This document shows, one piece after another, positions 36,318 to 48,340 of a stretch of 64,000 nucleotides of DNA. The stretch's first letter is position 1. Each line of letters begins with the position of its first letter. The translations under genes were made by a program, and so were the position numbers. The DNA is from Plectrocnemia conspersa (taxonomy: Eukaryota; Arthropoda; Insecta; Trichoptera; Polycentropodidae). The notes under the pieces are model-generated. The model searched no databases, was not told the DNA's origin, and worked only from the letters and a program-made list of their open reading frames with translations. The DNA lies in assembly GCA_009617715.1 (NCBI GenBank), contig VTFK01000164.1, forward strand, positions 186,001-250,000. Reading direction: 5' to 3'.

Positions 36318-38695
36318 GCACTCACAAGTTGAAAAATTCGAAGGGATTTTCACGTTTTTCCGGAACGCGCGCCGAAAATCTACAATCCAACCGGTTGGCT
36401 CAATGGCCAATATCACTCCCTCTCTCTTTGTTTTCTAAAAAATCAAGACTTAAAACTTAACTAAACAAGCGTCAATTATTTGGTAAAATAATTTATAATA
36501 TAAATGTGGTAAAATTTAATAATATAATAGGTTGAATAATATACATAGATTTTAAAGTGTCAATATTTAAATTTAAAAAAATCATATTTTTTATTAAATA
36601 ATTAACTTTGTCTAATAGTAAACAGGTTTATTTTGCCTAATTAGTTGTATTATTAATAAAAAATCTGCATTTCTGCAACTCTATATATTTGTTTTTGATT
36701 TGTTTTATATAATTTCATAACTTAATTTTAACTACATTTATTCATATTTTTTTAGTAAATATTTATAAAAACATAACCTAATTAACTCTAAGCGGTTTAA
36801 TATATTTTATTAAAATACAAGCCTACCTTACTGGTTTGACTTTGAATAATTTATATACTGTAACAGCTCTATTAGAAAACTTTATTTTTAATTAAAATAC
36901 GTGATCCAGTGACTAGATGTAAAATATTTACATTTATAATGACCATACACTTTTCGACTTATCCAAAAGTTTCAATGAAATGAAACTGTTCGAGTTTGAA
37001 GTGAGTGGAAATATGACATGGAATATTTTATACATTAATTTATTTTTTTGCGATATTCTAAAATTGAATTTAGTATTTTTTTACGCTAAAAGTTTCATAA
37101 GTTAAATATTCAACTACGTTTTCTTAAATTGTGATTTATAGTAGTTTGTCTTTCGCTTGAAAAATCTCTTGTAACAATTAAAGTTTTTCAATAAAGTTTA
37201 TAATTTATTTAAAAAATAGATAGTAACGAAATATTATTTATGCAAAAAATATAAATAAATCACACCTATGCTTTAGACTGTAATTATATAAGTCATAATA
37301 AAATATGTAATTAATAAATATTGATTTTATTAATAAAAAAATATTTATCAATGAAATGAAAATGTTAAAAAATATTTCTTTTAAAAAAATTAATTTTAAC
37401 AGTTATTAGCTAATAAATAAATTTAAATCTTGCTAAAATACACGTCCGACGAGCCTTTGTGTAATAATTAATTATTAAGATTAGATATTTGCAGTTGTGC
37501 TGGGTCTAAATTGCCTCAAGAAAGCGTATAACGACCGCACGGCGAATCCCCGCAGGATTCAAGGCTGCCACAAATAATTTATTTCTAAATAATTTTTCAT
37601 GTTACATTTTTATGAGTATATTTCGCGTGTGAAAGTGAAAAAAATGTTTCACTCGCACCTTAAAACGTAGGCAATTTCACTTTCGTTTGACGCAATTCAT
37701 TATATGATATGATTGCATCGTTTTTTTGGTAAAATTTAATAAAAAATGTATGCCTTAAAAGATTTTGAATGAATTGTAAATTAATATATACAAGAGATGA
37801 GAATATTTACTCGAAAACTAATAATTATACTGTACAACAAAAAAAATTGCAGACAATTTTTTTAAGCACTTATATAATAAAAATGTAATTATTATGTAAA
37901 GTGTAATATAATATGTGATCTTTGATATAATTTATTACTTGCTTTTCGCGTTCTATTATTTTTTTATTATACATAAGATATTCTCTATCAGCAAAAATGG
38001 CTCATTTTTAAAATAATTTTCAATATATACAATCTGGCTCGATTATAATTATTTTAAAAATTATATATTTAAATATTAATATGTAACATATCATCAATCC
38101 TGAAAGCTTATATTTTTTAAAATATTGACAAATTTTCATTTTTGTCAGAAAAACGGAATGGAAGTTGACCCCAATTTTAAAGATATATTAACCAGAACTC
38201 TCCCGTTTTAAATTACTTAATTTAGACACATTACTCAGGCAATACACCCAAAACTACCTATTGGCTTCTGAATTAAAATTTATTTAAATATGCAACAAAC
38301 GGAGCTACGCCGAATCGATCAAAACGACCCTTAGAAGAGCAAGAAAGCAGCCACTTGGTACTTAAATCAAGTCAAACTAAGCATCTTAGGTAGTACATGT
38401 GCTACGCATTATGACAAACACATATATTTATATTTAGTATTGCACAAAGTATACGACTACAAATAAAACAGTGATTTTTTTAAATAATTTGAATAAGACC
38501 TAGTACTAATGAAATTAAGCTCGTACATTACGTACGTATAAGAAATTTATTTTTTAACATTTTTTTTATTGAAATAGTAATACAGATAAATAAAACTGAA
38601 AACATCACTTTTTTAATTTGATTATATTTAAAATCATATTTAATATAGTAGTTTAATAAAACTGTTTTATACCATATTGTCGGGCTCATTAATTT
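36318..38695. other. AT-rich intergenic DNA with a small island
   Basis: No gene. The part to 36440 stays GC-richer as a continuation of the exon region and is open in an alternative frame to 36438. A small island at 37440-37700 (CGACCGCACGGCGAATCCCC, TTTCGCGTGTGAAAGTG) has no open frame. The rest is low-complexity A/T. Confidence 0.45.
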
Positions 38696-38699
38696 AACA

Positions 38700-39125
38700 A
38701 TGCTTTTATTTAGTAATTGGACCACGAGTGGAGATATTAGATTGGTAGGTCCTAAAACGGTCAGAAAGCTTTTAGCTAAATTTACAAGCGTGGTATTTGA
38801 AGCTTATGCTATTTAACTATATGCTCCGTTGATGAATTCAGCTCACATGTGAGATTCAAAGACGTGTTTTAAGCATCTATTATAAAAAAGAGGCCTGTTT
38901 CTTTAAATGAGACACCACCGTGAGAAAATATTTATGTAAATCAATTCAAAGTAATCATCGTAAATTAGAAAGAATAAAAGTATCCATCACATACCCCTTG
39001 AAAATTTACACAAAAAATCTTTTACTTGTGTTCCATTTTATTATTGATTCAACACTAAATGTTTCTTAAATAAAAAACTTTCCCGGACAGTTGATCCCCA
39101 AAAGTATTTATATTCGTAAATAGCA
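38700..39125 (-). repeat. family A copy, longer and unduplicated
   Basis: AAAACGGTCAGAAAGCTTTT, AAATTTACAAGCGT, GAGACACCACCGTGAGAAAA and CAGTTGATCCCCAAAAGTAT follow the same order as 24890-25275, with about 130 bp of extra unrelated sequence before the hallmark. It is more diverged than the copies near 25 kb. Confidence 0.6.
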
Positions 39126-39198
39126 GCATCCGTGAAGGTTATCATTATATTATAATATATTAAAATAGGGTTAAAGAAAATTTATAAAAACATTCCTT

Positions 39199-39828
39199 TC
39201 GTACGAAATTACGTATAATTTTTAATAATTACGAATGTTTTCATATTTACAAACTGTCAAGGAAAATATATATTTAAAACTCATTACACATATGTGTAAT
39301 GAGTTTTAAATTTATGCTACATGTGTAAATAATTAATTTGTATCTATACGTATTAAAATAAATAATTTTCTGAAATTTATAAATAAATAATTTTTTTTAA
39401 AGATATATTATAATAAATAAAAATGGTAATGAGTAAGATGGTTATGTAAAAATATTTTAATATCAGCTAATTCTTTATATATAGATTTAATATGTATTTT
39501 ATTAAAAATTAATTAGCATATAATTATTATTATATATACATATATATTAGGTTGTTGATTTAATTGTACATTTGATTTGATTTGATTTAATTTTATTTTT
39601 ATTTAATATAATATATTTTTACATTTTTTTTTCATTACGATATCTTAAAGCGATTGCTCTGTTGCTTATCTATAAAATTATTTGTTTACTTACATATAAG
39701 TTATTATTAATTATTTACACATCTAGATTTTAAATTAAAGTATGTATAATTAATTTTTATTTATATTTTCCTTAACGGTTTGTAAATATAAAAACATTCT
39801 TAATTATCTGAAATGTAATTTCGTACGA
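39199..39828. mobile_element. MITE, 630 bp, about 70-bp inverted termini
   Basis: TCGTACGAAATTAC opens the left end and GTAATTTCGTACGA closes the right. The match continues inward through ACGAATGTTTTCATATTTAC / AAGAATGTTTTTATATTTAC, then ACAAACNGTNAAGGAAAATATA. The interior is AT-rich, non-coding, and carries a perfect palindrome. No target duplication is visible at the chosen ends, so the superfamily is unknown. Confidence 0.75.
39272..39311. repeat. perfect 40-bp palindrome inside the 39199 MITE
   Basis: ATTTAAAACTCATTACACAT is followed directly by its exact reverse complement, with no spacer. It abuts the inner edge of the left terminal repeat. Spacerless palindromes of this length are normally unstable, so its survival here is notable. 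Confidence 0.9.
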
Positions 39829-39829
39829 G

Positions 39830-40454
39830 AGCAATATTTAAAAAAATTTGCTTTCACCCAATGTAAATTTAATATTATATATTTATAACCTTTTCAGACG
39901 CTGGTATTTACAAGTATAAATATTCGAAGAAAATTAAGGGGATTAAATCGTCACCAAACCAAAAATATACCTAAGATAGATTGTTTAATAAATATATTTG
40001 ATATCATAGGATTTGTTCTAATTCAGATAATCATAAATGAGTATTACAAAGTCAAAAACGTTTATATAACGATAATAAGTGTACTAAAAATTAATATCTA
40101 AACTATTAAAATATATCAAATAATTGTTAATTACATATTTTAAAAATATTTAGGAATAAATATTTTGAGTAAAGCTTCTATATTACAAGACATAATATAT
40201 TCTACTAATTAAATCTGAAATCACTCAAACATTGAATATGTATTTATATTTAGAGACTGGGGTTTGGAGTGATACGCATTTACACGTCCACAAAAAAAAA
40301 ACAAAAATATTTGGAACCTTAGAACAAATTACATAGTATTATATTTTAATGAACTACGCTGGCAAGCTTTTTAAAATTGTACACAATTGCGTTTCGAAAA
40401 TCTAAATTTATCCCTTCCAGATTTTTAAGGCTGGTAATTCCTTTGCTTAAATTA
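39830..40454. other. AT-rich DNA, nothing recognised
   Basis: No gene or repeat partner seen, apart from the CGTCACCAAACC-type tract at 39950. Confidence 0.45.
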
Positions 40455-41335
40455 CTAAGAATTGAATTTTGGGAATAATATAGAATTCTTAAGCATCCCC
40501 ATAATATGTTTTAAGAAAGGAAAGTATGTATTTTTTTGCAAAATTATATCAAATTTAAAAGCTTAAAATTTTATAACTTCGTCCGATGAAATCCTACAAA
40601 AAACTGTGTCACAAAAAAATGTTTAAAAGCTACACTTGCATCGAAATAATATATAAAATAAATAGTTTTTTGCTTTAAAGAATTTTTGCTTTAAATTTTA
40701 TATAAAATTGATCGGACCCCCATACGAGCTTTTATAAGACTTACAATTTTAATAAAACCTTTGTTTTGAAGATTAAGAATTAAATTTTTGGTATCGTATA
40801 GAATTATTAAGCACCCCCTTAATATTCAGTATGAAAAAATAATATAATTTTTTATAAATAAAAATAGCGACCAATTTAAAAATGTATAGTGTCATAACTT
40901 CGTGAAATAATATCGTACTGAAAATTGTTTTAAACCATTTTTAGTATTGAATAGATATATAATAATTGTTAAAAAAATAAAATATGTCATGAAAATAGTT
41001 TTTTGCTTCAAAACAAGTTTAGTATTATAAGGCAATCGGCCCTCCATACAAACTTTTATAAAAAATTTTGTTATACTATAGAACTCTTAAGCCCTCCCTC
41101 CTCTATAATATTTGCTAAAAAAAAAAAAAAATGTCACCTTTTTTTGCAAAATGATGGCAAATTTAAAAACTTAAAATTCGTAACTCCGTTGGATAAAATC
41201 CTAAAAAAATGTTCGCCTAATAAAAATCGTTTAAAAGCTAAACTTGCATCGAAATAAAATATATAAAAAATATATTTTGCTTTAAACAAGTTTGGTAAAC
41301 TTAAAGTTACTTTTATAAGACTTGCAGTATACTTA
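40455..41335. repeat. divergent tandem repeat, three units of about 280-320 bp
   Basis: Landmarks recur in order. TAGAATTCTTAAGCATCCCC (about 40480), TAGAATTATTAAGCACCCCC (about 40799) and TAGAACTCTTAAGCCCTCCC (about 41079) form one series. AACTTCGTCCGATGAAATCC (about 40576), AACTTCGTGAAATAATATCG (about 40897) and AACTCCGTTGGATAAAATCC (about 41180) form another. ATCGGACCCCCATACGAGC (about 40711) and ATCGGCCCTCCATACAAAC (about 41035) close units. The plus-strand frame 41003-41257 crosses two units and is not a gene. The array could be an old satellite or an internally repeated transposon. Confidence 0.8.
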
Positions 41336-41339
41336 ATTT

Positions 41340-42240
41340 TAAAAGCGCAATTGCATCATATTATATTAAAATACATGCACATGGTAAAAACAAATATATT
41401 TTTTGCCGCTAAAAATAGTTTAATTTTGTCGCAATAGATACGTTAAAAGAGTCAGCAAACTGATTGATTAGTGTTTATTGGATGTAAAAAACTAAGTTAT
41501 TTTTATCAGCGTAAACAGAGAAACAATTACGCCTATCCGAACAGACGTCCATTAACATTAAACTAATATTTTTAAATGAGTGCACGTGAATCTGTGCTAA
41601 ATATGTTTAGCGAACATGTAAAAAACACAGCATCAACGGAATTGTAACAGTTACAATGTGACATGATGTATCATAGAAGGGAGGATTAAAATTTTACGAA
41701 AAACCCATGACATCATTCATGAAAGCCGCCTTAAGCGTAACATAGATTGACGACGTACTGATTTCTAATATAACAAGTTATTTAATAAACTATAACATAG
41801 TATGGTATATAACCACGACAATACCATACTGACTTCTAAAAATAAATGCTTAAGTATAATATGAAACACTAAAACTGATTTAAAAAAGGTCAGAACGAAT
41901 CAAAAATAAAAAATAAAATCTAAAAAGTTGAGCGTCCGGTATTCGCACACTCGCTAGCTGCGGTACCTCACGATAGTGATGGACTAATAGATAGTGTTTC
42001 ATAAATATAGTTAAATAGTTATTTATTTAAGATTAAAAAAAATAAACAATGATATGTTTGCGATTTGTATTAAAAAAATATATTTTTATGTGCAACTATA
42101 AATCAACAGTAATAATGATTAATTTTTGAGATATGTAAGATTGATACGTAAAATTGTATTTTTGACTATGAATTTATTAGTCCTGAAACTTTTCTATCAT
42201 ACCATGTTAATATATACATGTTTGTAATATACAAAAAAAA
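41340..42240. other. AT-rich intergenic DNA, nothing recognised
   Basis: A small GC-richer patch at 41930-41990 (GTTGAGCGTCCGGTATTCGC) stands alone. No coding exon. Confidence 0.45.
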
Positions 42241-42242
42241 AT

Positions 42243-42460
42243 ATCTATCACTTTACAGATGCACGTTAGCCGCGAAAGGCGATAAGAACGCCAAAAAAAC
42301 GTTATATTTGCGAAACGCCAATATTTCAAGTGGCGCGGTGGGGGAAGACATTAATTACGCCTCGTTTCGAATGGAGAGTAAAATGGAACGAGGTAAAAGT
42401 AATGGCAAGGGAAGAAGAAGAGGCAATAGAAGAAGAAATGAGGAAAAAGTGTTTAACTAA
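42243..42460 (+). CDS. weak candidate exon, basic protein
   Basis: An acceptor (ATCACTTTACAG) leads in phase 2 into an open frame that reads CTLAAKGDKNAKKTLYLRNA and on to an Arg/Lys/Gly-rich tail and a TAA at 42458-42460. A donor (CGAG/GTAAAAGT) at about 42393 would trim the tail and end the exon in phase 1. The DNA is GC-richer than the flanks. There is no recognised domain and no partner exon, so a non-coding island is the main alternative. Confidence 0.25.
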
Positions 42461-43270
42461 AGCAACGATCGCGTGCGTGAGAAGGCTTCATGCAAAATAA
42501 TTTTAATTCGATTTTATTACGCGGATGAAATTTATATTAGCGTCAGGAAAAATATAGAGCAAATACAGTTATAATGATATTAGTTTTTACTACAAAATAT
42601 TTGTTTAAAATTTCAATTAAAATTTGTAACATCGACGAGCAATAAACATTAAGAACCAATTAAAAAATATTTTTACTTTTTGCAACCTAGTGTAATAATA
42701 TTTTGAACAGAAAATATCAAAAAATTCGGGCGCGTTATATACATTTTACAAACATACATCATTCTAAATAAACATTAGGTCGTGAAGCACTTTAAAGCTT
42801 CTCCTCTTCAATGTGTTTAGGATAAATAGAATATAATATGTTAAAGTGGCGCTCCGACATTCTTGGCTCGTTTCGGGCGCAATCTATGCCGGTCAGGTAG
42901 CAGCCATTCTTCATCATAAGGTTCCACGGGGTGATTCGGAAACTTTATTTACGAGCCACATTTGTCAACTGCACGAGACTCGGCAAGACGGACGGGGCTT
43001 TATATTGTTACGCTGACGGTAAAATTCCCAGGCGGAAAGAAATATACGCACGTGCGGAAAAACTGACTTATCGCTTCGATGATCGCAACGAGATAAGCAA
43101 ATAGTGTGGCGGTGGCTTTGCGTTGACGTGCCACTTTTTTCAGCGGTTAGGCTAAAGCGATGACACTCAATCCAGCGAATCTATACGTCAAGGGCTCAAA
43201 TCAGTATTTGTCTCCAATATATCGCGAATGAGAATCTATAGATTTTCCTAAAACGTTGCCAGAATATCAC
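42461..43270. other. intergenic DNA with a GC-rich island at 42840-43270
   Basis: The island contains CTATGCCGGTCAGGTAGCAG, CTCGGCAAGACGGACGGGGC and GGCGGTGGCTTTGCGTTGAC. There is no open frame of significance. It is one of the longest islands in the window and is a good candidate for conserved regulatory DNA. Confidence 0.4.
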
Positions 43271-43493
43271 TATGTGAAGGTGTTTTAACATACAAATCAC
43301 GTATGCGATGGTAAAAAATACATTGCCACTTTCAATAACACATTAAAGTACAGATAAAAAAATTAATTTGGTTGGAGGTAGCGAAAACGTGACAACGCTA
43401 CTTAACACATGAGTATTTTTTGCTTAAGATTTTATTGATTTAAAATTTAATTTATTTTTTTTAACATGAAGCAATTTAAATTAGAGTTACACA

Positions 43494-43910
43494 CTAAAAT
43501 TTAAAACAAATTAAATCAACTTCTCTATAACAATAGGCAATAATAGGCAATAAAAACGTCACAGACGCGTGTCTACCGAAGGACGATCGCCAACCATTGC
43601 CTTCGGAGAAATCTACGGCACATCTGCATTTAAATTTAGTCATCAAAAAACCCCGACTTATCGCGATAAATGAGATCTCCTCGGCTTGGTTCAAGTAAAA
43701 ATAATATTTTTTTGATAAGAAATGCTTCTTGAAACTCTTGTCTACAACACTGCAAAAACTCCATTCAAAACATGCCAGAAAATACTCAAAAATCGACGTT
43801 ATATTTCATTAATTGAAATGGTGCGCCTGACGCACCCTACGAGTAATATAGAGCCAAGCGTTGGTGCGTCTCACGCACCTTACGAGCAGGAAGGGCTAAA
43901 AAAATTATGT
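43494..43910. other. GC-richer block with a paired GGTGCG..CGCACC repeat
   Basis: 43560-43690 is an island with an open minus-strand frame and no other support. At 43820-43885, GGTGCGCCTGACGCACCCTACGAG-like and GGTGCGTCTCACGCACCTTACGAG-like units (24 bp, 4 differences) repeat 41 bp apart. Each is an internal inverted repeat (GGTGCG/CGCACC). They could be subterminal repeats of a decayed DNA transposon. The plus-strand frame 43722-43916 runs through them and is probably not a gene. Confidence 0.4.
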
Positions 43911-46900
43911 ATTTAATGTTTTTTTAAAATACACTAGGGGCATATACCACATTTTGATGAAGTATTAAAAAATACCAAAACCATATATATTTAAAAAAAT
44001 GACATAAAGACAGGTTTGTTTTAATTGCTTTATAAAAATCATATGTAACAAGTGGCGGCTGTCAATAGCAATACATCGTTAAAGACGTTCCTGACTTATA
44101 TTTATTGCTCTCCGTTTTATCTCAATATAAATAGAGTTGTTTCATTGTATGATCCTTTCCAATAAATCATCAAGAGATCAAGGATATTGATTAAATAAAC
44201 CTCTTTTTAGGGCAGTATGGGCAATATGGGCAGTGAACATTTCTAATAGCACTCCGAGTAAACTGTTTTTTTTGTACACTCCAAGTAATTTTTTTTAATA
44301 TTTACTTTTACAAGAAAACATTGCATTTTTTCAGCCAAAAAAATATGAGAGTGTTACCTTCTGTGCCTATAAAATTGTTTATATATCAGAGGTTGCCCTG
44401 AAAAAATCTGCTTGACTGAAAAAGAAAAATGATAAAGAGGCACAAATCAAGATAAAATACATGCATTGGCAGCTGACTTGCAAGCTGTAATGCTATGTCC
44501 TTATTTAAATGTCAGTGCACTATATTTTAAAACAAAACTTTGCACTCATAATTTTACAATTTATAATTTAAGCAACCATCAAGTACCATGTTACTGATTT
44601 GACTAAATTATTACCGACTTCAAAGTCATTATTATATACTAAGATGATGCACTGCTCAAAATAGAAACAATATAATATTATATATAAAAATTACGCAAAA
44701 GTTCTTAGAAAAGAGTCACATTCAAATCCGACTCTGTTCATTCGGTTATCGAAAAAAAATTAAAAGTCGGGAAATATTTCTTCCTAGCCAATTTGCAATT
44801 GTAGCAAAGGAAGCTAGATCTATACCCTTTTCTTACGACATATTTTTACCAAATTTTTGCTTTTTCAAATATTACAGCAATAAAGAATACCACGTTTACG
44901 TTTACTATACGCTCTGGAAGAGCTGCTGATGACAAATATGTTACTGATATAAGAGTCCTTATGTATAAAATCGACATTTTTTCCTATTACCCAGGCGCCA
45001 TAAATAAATCGAATCGATGTTCCCCAGCTTCATCAAGCTCCACAAAAAATATTTTAGAGTAAATACAATCATTTGCAGTAATGAAAAGATGTAATACCGA
45101 AAGATTGTCATGATTTTTATAATAAGCAAATGATGTTTTCAAGAGATTTTTAATTGATCATTATTTTTATTTTACAAGACGTCTACAGCTTTCAAAATGT
45201 AATACTTAAAAAGTTTATTTTACCTTGTGTATCGTTCAGTCATTTGTAGTTCCGCGGTATTGCTAAACAGTTGTCCAGCGATTTTGCACTGTCACCAACG
45301 ATATATTAATTATAAATTCGAATGACTGTTATTGTTACCAATGACTATTATAGTTACAATATTACCGTTACTAAGAGAGCAACGCATACATTTGGTGTTT
45401 CCTTAGTAACAAACAAATGAAAAAATAATAAAATCGAATCAAAGACGACGCAGTTGAAGATTCTACGGCGGCTGAGATAAGGGCAAAATTAAGCTCTGTA
45501 TGAAGACCCTAACAACATCGGCAAACGAGATACGAGAAAGAAAAAGCGCGATACGCAAGCCCTCTCAAAAAGCTAAGTAAAGTGTTGAATATATTTATTG
45601 AAAATTTAAACAACAACATGAACACGCGTTGCTTAAAAAAATAATTGCCCCGTCAAGTCAAAATGGTTAGATTATTATTAAAAAAATAATACAAAAATAC
45701 ACATAGACAAAACGCTTAGGCAATTTCTGAATAAATGCTCTTACTTTTTTAATGTATAATAAGTATTTTATAATTGTTTTAAGATTGAAAATCCATTTTA
45801 AAATAATTTTAGTATAGATACATTTAGGCAAAGCGCTCTCATAATACGCTTGAACAACAAAGAACCAATGTTCAATAGTTCAATTCATGATGAGCACTTA
45901 AAAATGGCTCAGATAAAACAGAATCTATTTATTGAATCAAATAAACATATGCCATAACTTCCTGTACATCACACAGAGAGCGCCTAAAAATAAGGAGCAT
46001 CTTCTTTTATTAAAAATAAAGGTAGTTTAGCTATCTTTTGCAAAACCCGTTTTAGATAAAATTCTTTGAATTATTGCATTTTTAAAACAATTTTTTTTTA
46101 ATTTTAATATCATATAAAGTACTTCACTATAACACAATGGTATTGTATCTTTTAAAAAGATAAGATTTATAGTGTTATTTGCTTACTTTTAAAACATTTC
46201 AACAAAAACCATTATTATAAATAAAATTTAAAACAAGAAAGACCAGTTGTATTAACTAAAAAATATGGTTTTGAATCTTACATTTTATTTTTTGGATTAG
46301 AATTTCTTAGATTTTTCTAATCTCACGGGTCAATAATAAAAATAAAATTTATTGATTTTAAGCAGTGATATTATTTTATGATTAATAAAAATATGTCACT
46401 TGATATCTTATTTGGTGGTTGTTGATTGTGTTGACCTTGTTCTAACGCCTTTAGTTAACGTCTGTCACATTGCAACTTAATATGAATAATGAATAATAAT
46501 AACATTGATTTGGCTCACTTAAAATTTTAATATTTACTTGCACCTTAGAGATCAATAAGTATCTTAATAATCGTAACAAGAATGTAAATTTGTAACAATA
46601 AGATGTCTCATACTTTAAATTCGTCTATGGCGATTTCTATTTCTGGGTGATCTCGCGCTATCTATAAAAATGATTTTAATTTTGATCCTGAATTTTTATG
46701 TATTAATATTTAGGATCTCATCTGATTTTTTTGTGGTCAAAAATATAAGTAGTTGTAAAAATAATTAAATTGGCTATAAAAATAATAAAACAGCACATAA
46801 TTAGCATATTTTCAAAAACTGATACAATTTAAAACTTAGATATTTTAATAAAAATATTATATAAATATAAATAATTGTAGTTGAAATAAAATAATAATTT

Positions 46901-47925
46901 TAACAATCTTGTTTTAATCATATATTTTTATGAAATTTATTTTCTGTTTTTATTTTACTCCAGTTTTAAATCTAAATTTATTATGATGCATGTGGTTTTA
47001 AAATTCCGGAGAGTCTAAACAATGTTTTTTAAAGCAGATGTGTGTTTTTCCAAACACTATTATGTATCCTGCAAGCAGCTTTTGCAGATGTTGCATGCGT
47101 TTATTTGAACCAACTGAACAGTATGTGTCATTTCTACTCTCTAATATACGCCCTTATTAACTTGCACTTGTGTATTGATACATATTAACATTGTGTAAGT
47201 GAGCCTTTATTTAATTTATATATTTATTTAAATATCATTAAGACCATCATGACTCTAGTAAGTAGGTTACCCCAATGTGTCATGATGCTCAAAAATAAAA
47301 CTGTGTATTATATTAATAAACAGAAAAAATACATGAATACAAAAATCTGATTAGGGTGTGTCAGACGATTATATAAACATTCATTACAGTCAATAATTTT
47401 GATAGCTCGAGGTTTAAGGTAAAATCCTTTGTTTATGTTTTCGAAAGTCTTTGGCAATTTATATTTCTGGGAGTATTTATATTGCATATAATTTAAATAG
47501 CGATTTTTGTTGGGATTTTATCTGTAACAAGCAAATAATTTGTGTATTATGTGCACTCTTAAAAAATCTCATTTTCGCAGGGACAGTCAAGCATTTATTT
47601 AAAGTTACCAATTGATGGTCCAAACCAGATGTTCTTCCACTCGTTGCACATGCTTTCGTGTTTGCCGGTGACTTGTAGATAAACGCTTATGTATTTATTT
47701 TGGTCTAATGATTTTCGAGGAACTGAAAACTCAATACAGCGTTATACTTTATATGCTAAAAAATAAGTAGACTCTATTTTAAATAATTTATTGCCTATTT
47801 CCTAATACAGTTATTTGCGCAAATATATTTTTCTCTCGGTTTCAATCAAGATTAATATGAGTATTTTTAAAGAGTGGGTTATTTTCGAGAAGTTTAAAAG
47901 CCATTCTTCTTCTTGATAACATAAT
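43911..47925. other. long intergenic stretch, no gene recognised
   Basis: Most of it is AT-rich. A short tandem (GGGCAGTATGGGCAATATGG) lies at about 44213. Around 45430-45560 a GC-richer stretch is readable as AVEDSTAAEIRAKLSSV before a frameshift, reminiscent of a MADF-type DNA-binding helix, but too short and broken to call. 47570-47700 is another small island. No exon with convincing splice sites was found. Confidence 0.4.
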
Positions 47926-48022
47926 AATGGTCCGGTTAAAAATTGCAGCTCGAGTGAACCCATTCACTTTTCCAATTTTTCAAACTTCGAAATCAGAATC
48001 ACTTTTTACTCTTTATACTTAC

Positions 48023-48340
48023 CGCACAATACCTTGAAACTTATACCTTTACTTATACCGAGAGACGGGTAAAATTAATGCACACTCGCGACTTCTCGCA
48101 CTATTTCATTCCGTTGATGAATTTCGAACTAGAACTGTATCAGTTCACAAAAGTTCACCAACGGTCCAATATGGCAAGAGCGAAACTTCCGATATACACT
48201 TGAACGTACAATTTCCTCGCTGCGAGGGTAAACTTTCAGCTCTCCGCGAAAATTTCCTCTCCCGTTCTCTTCTGTCATGTTTCAGCGAAACTTTCATCAA
48301 ATGCCACTTAACGAGTCGCACTCGCAAAATACAATACAAA
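48023..48340 (-). promoter_or_regulatory. possible promoter and 5' UTR exon of a minus-strand gene
   Basis: This GC-richer block, read on the minus strand, ends at a strong donor (TGTGCG/GTAAGTATA) at 48023 and includes CTGATACAGTTCTAGTTCG, which fits arthropod initiator-type start regions. It has no long open frame ending at the donor, so a non-coding first exon is the natural reading. The opposite-strand and overlapping frames (48145 -, 48277 +) have no support. The downstream exons of such a gene were not found. Confidence 0.3.

Noticed and set aside
36178..36438. Longer plus-strand frame overlapping the second exon of the 34233 gene, and an opposite-strand frame at 36150-36416
   Set aside because: The plus frame needs phase-2 entry, which does not match the donor at 34379, and the minus frame lacks good splice sites. 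I kept the phase-0 reading but note that the GC-rich block is open in three frames, which weakens any choice.
45430..45560. MADF-like DNA-binding domain fragment
   Set aside because: Only about 17 residues fit before a stop and frameshift; too little to support a family call.
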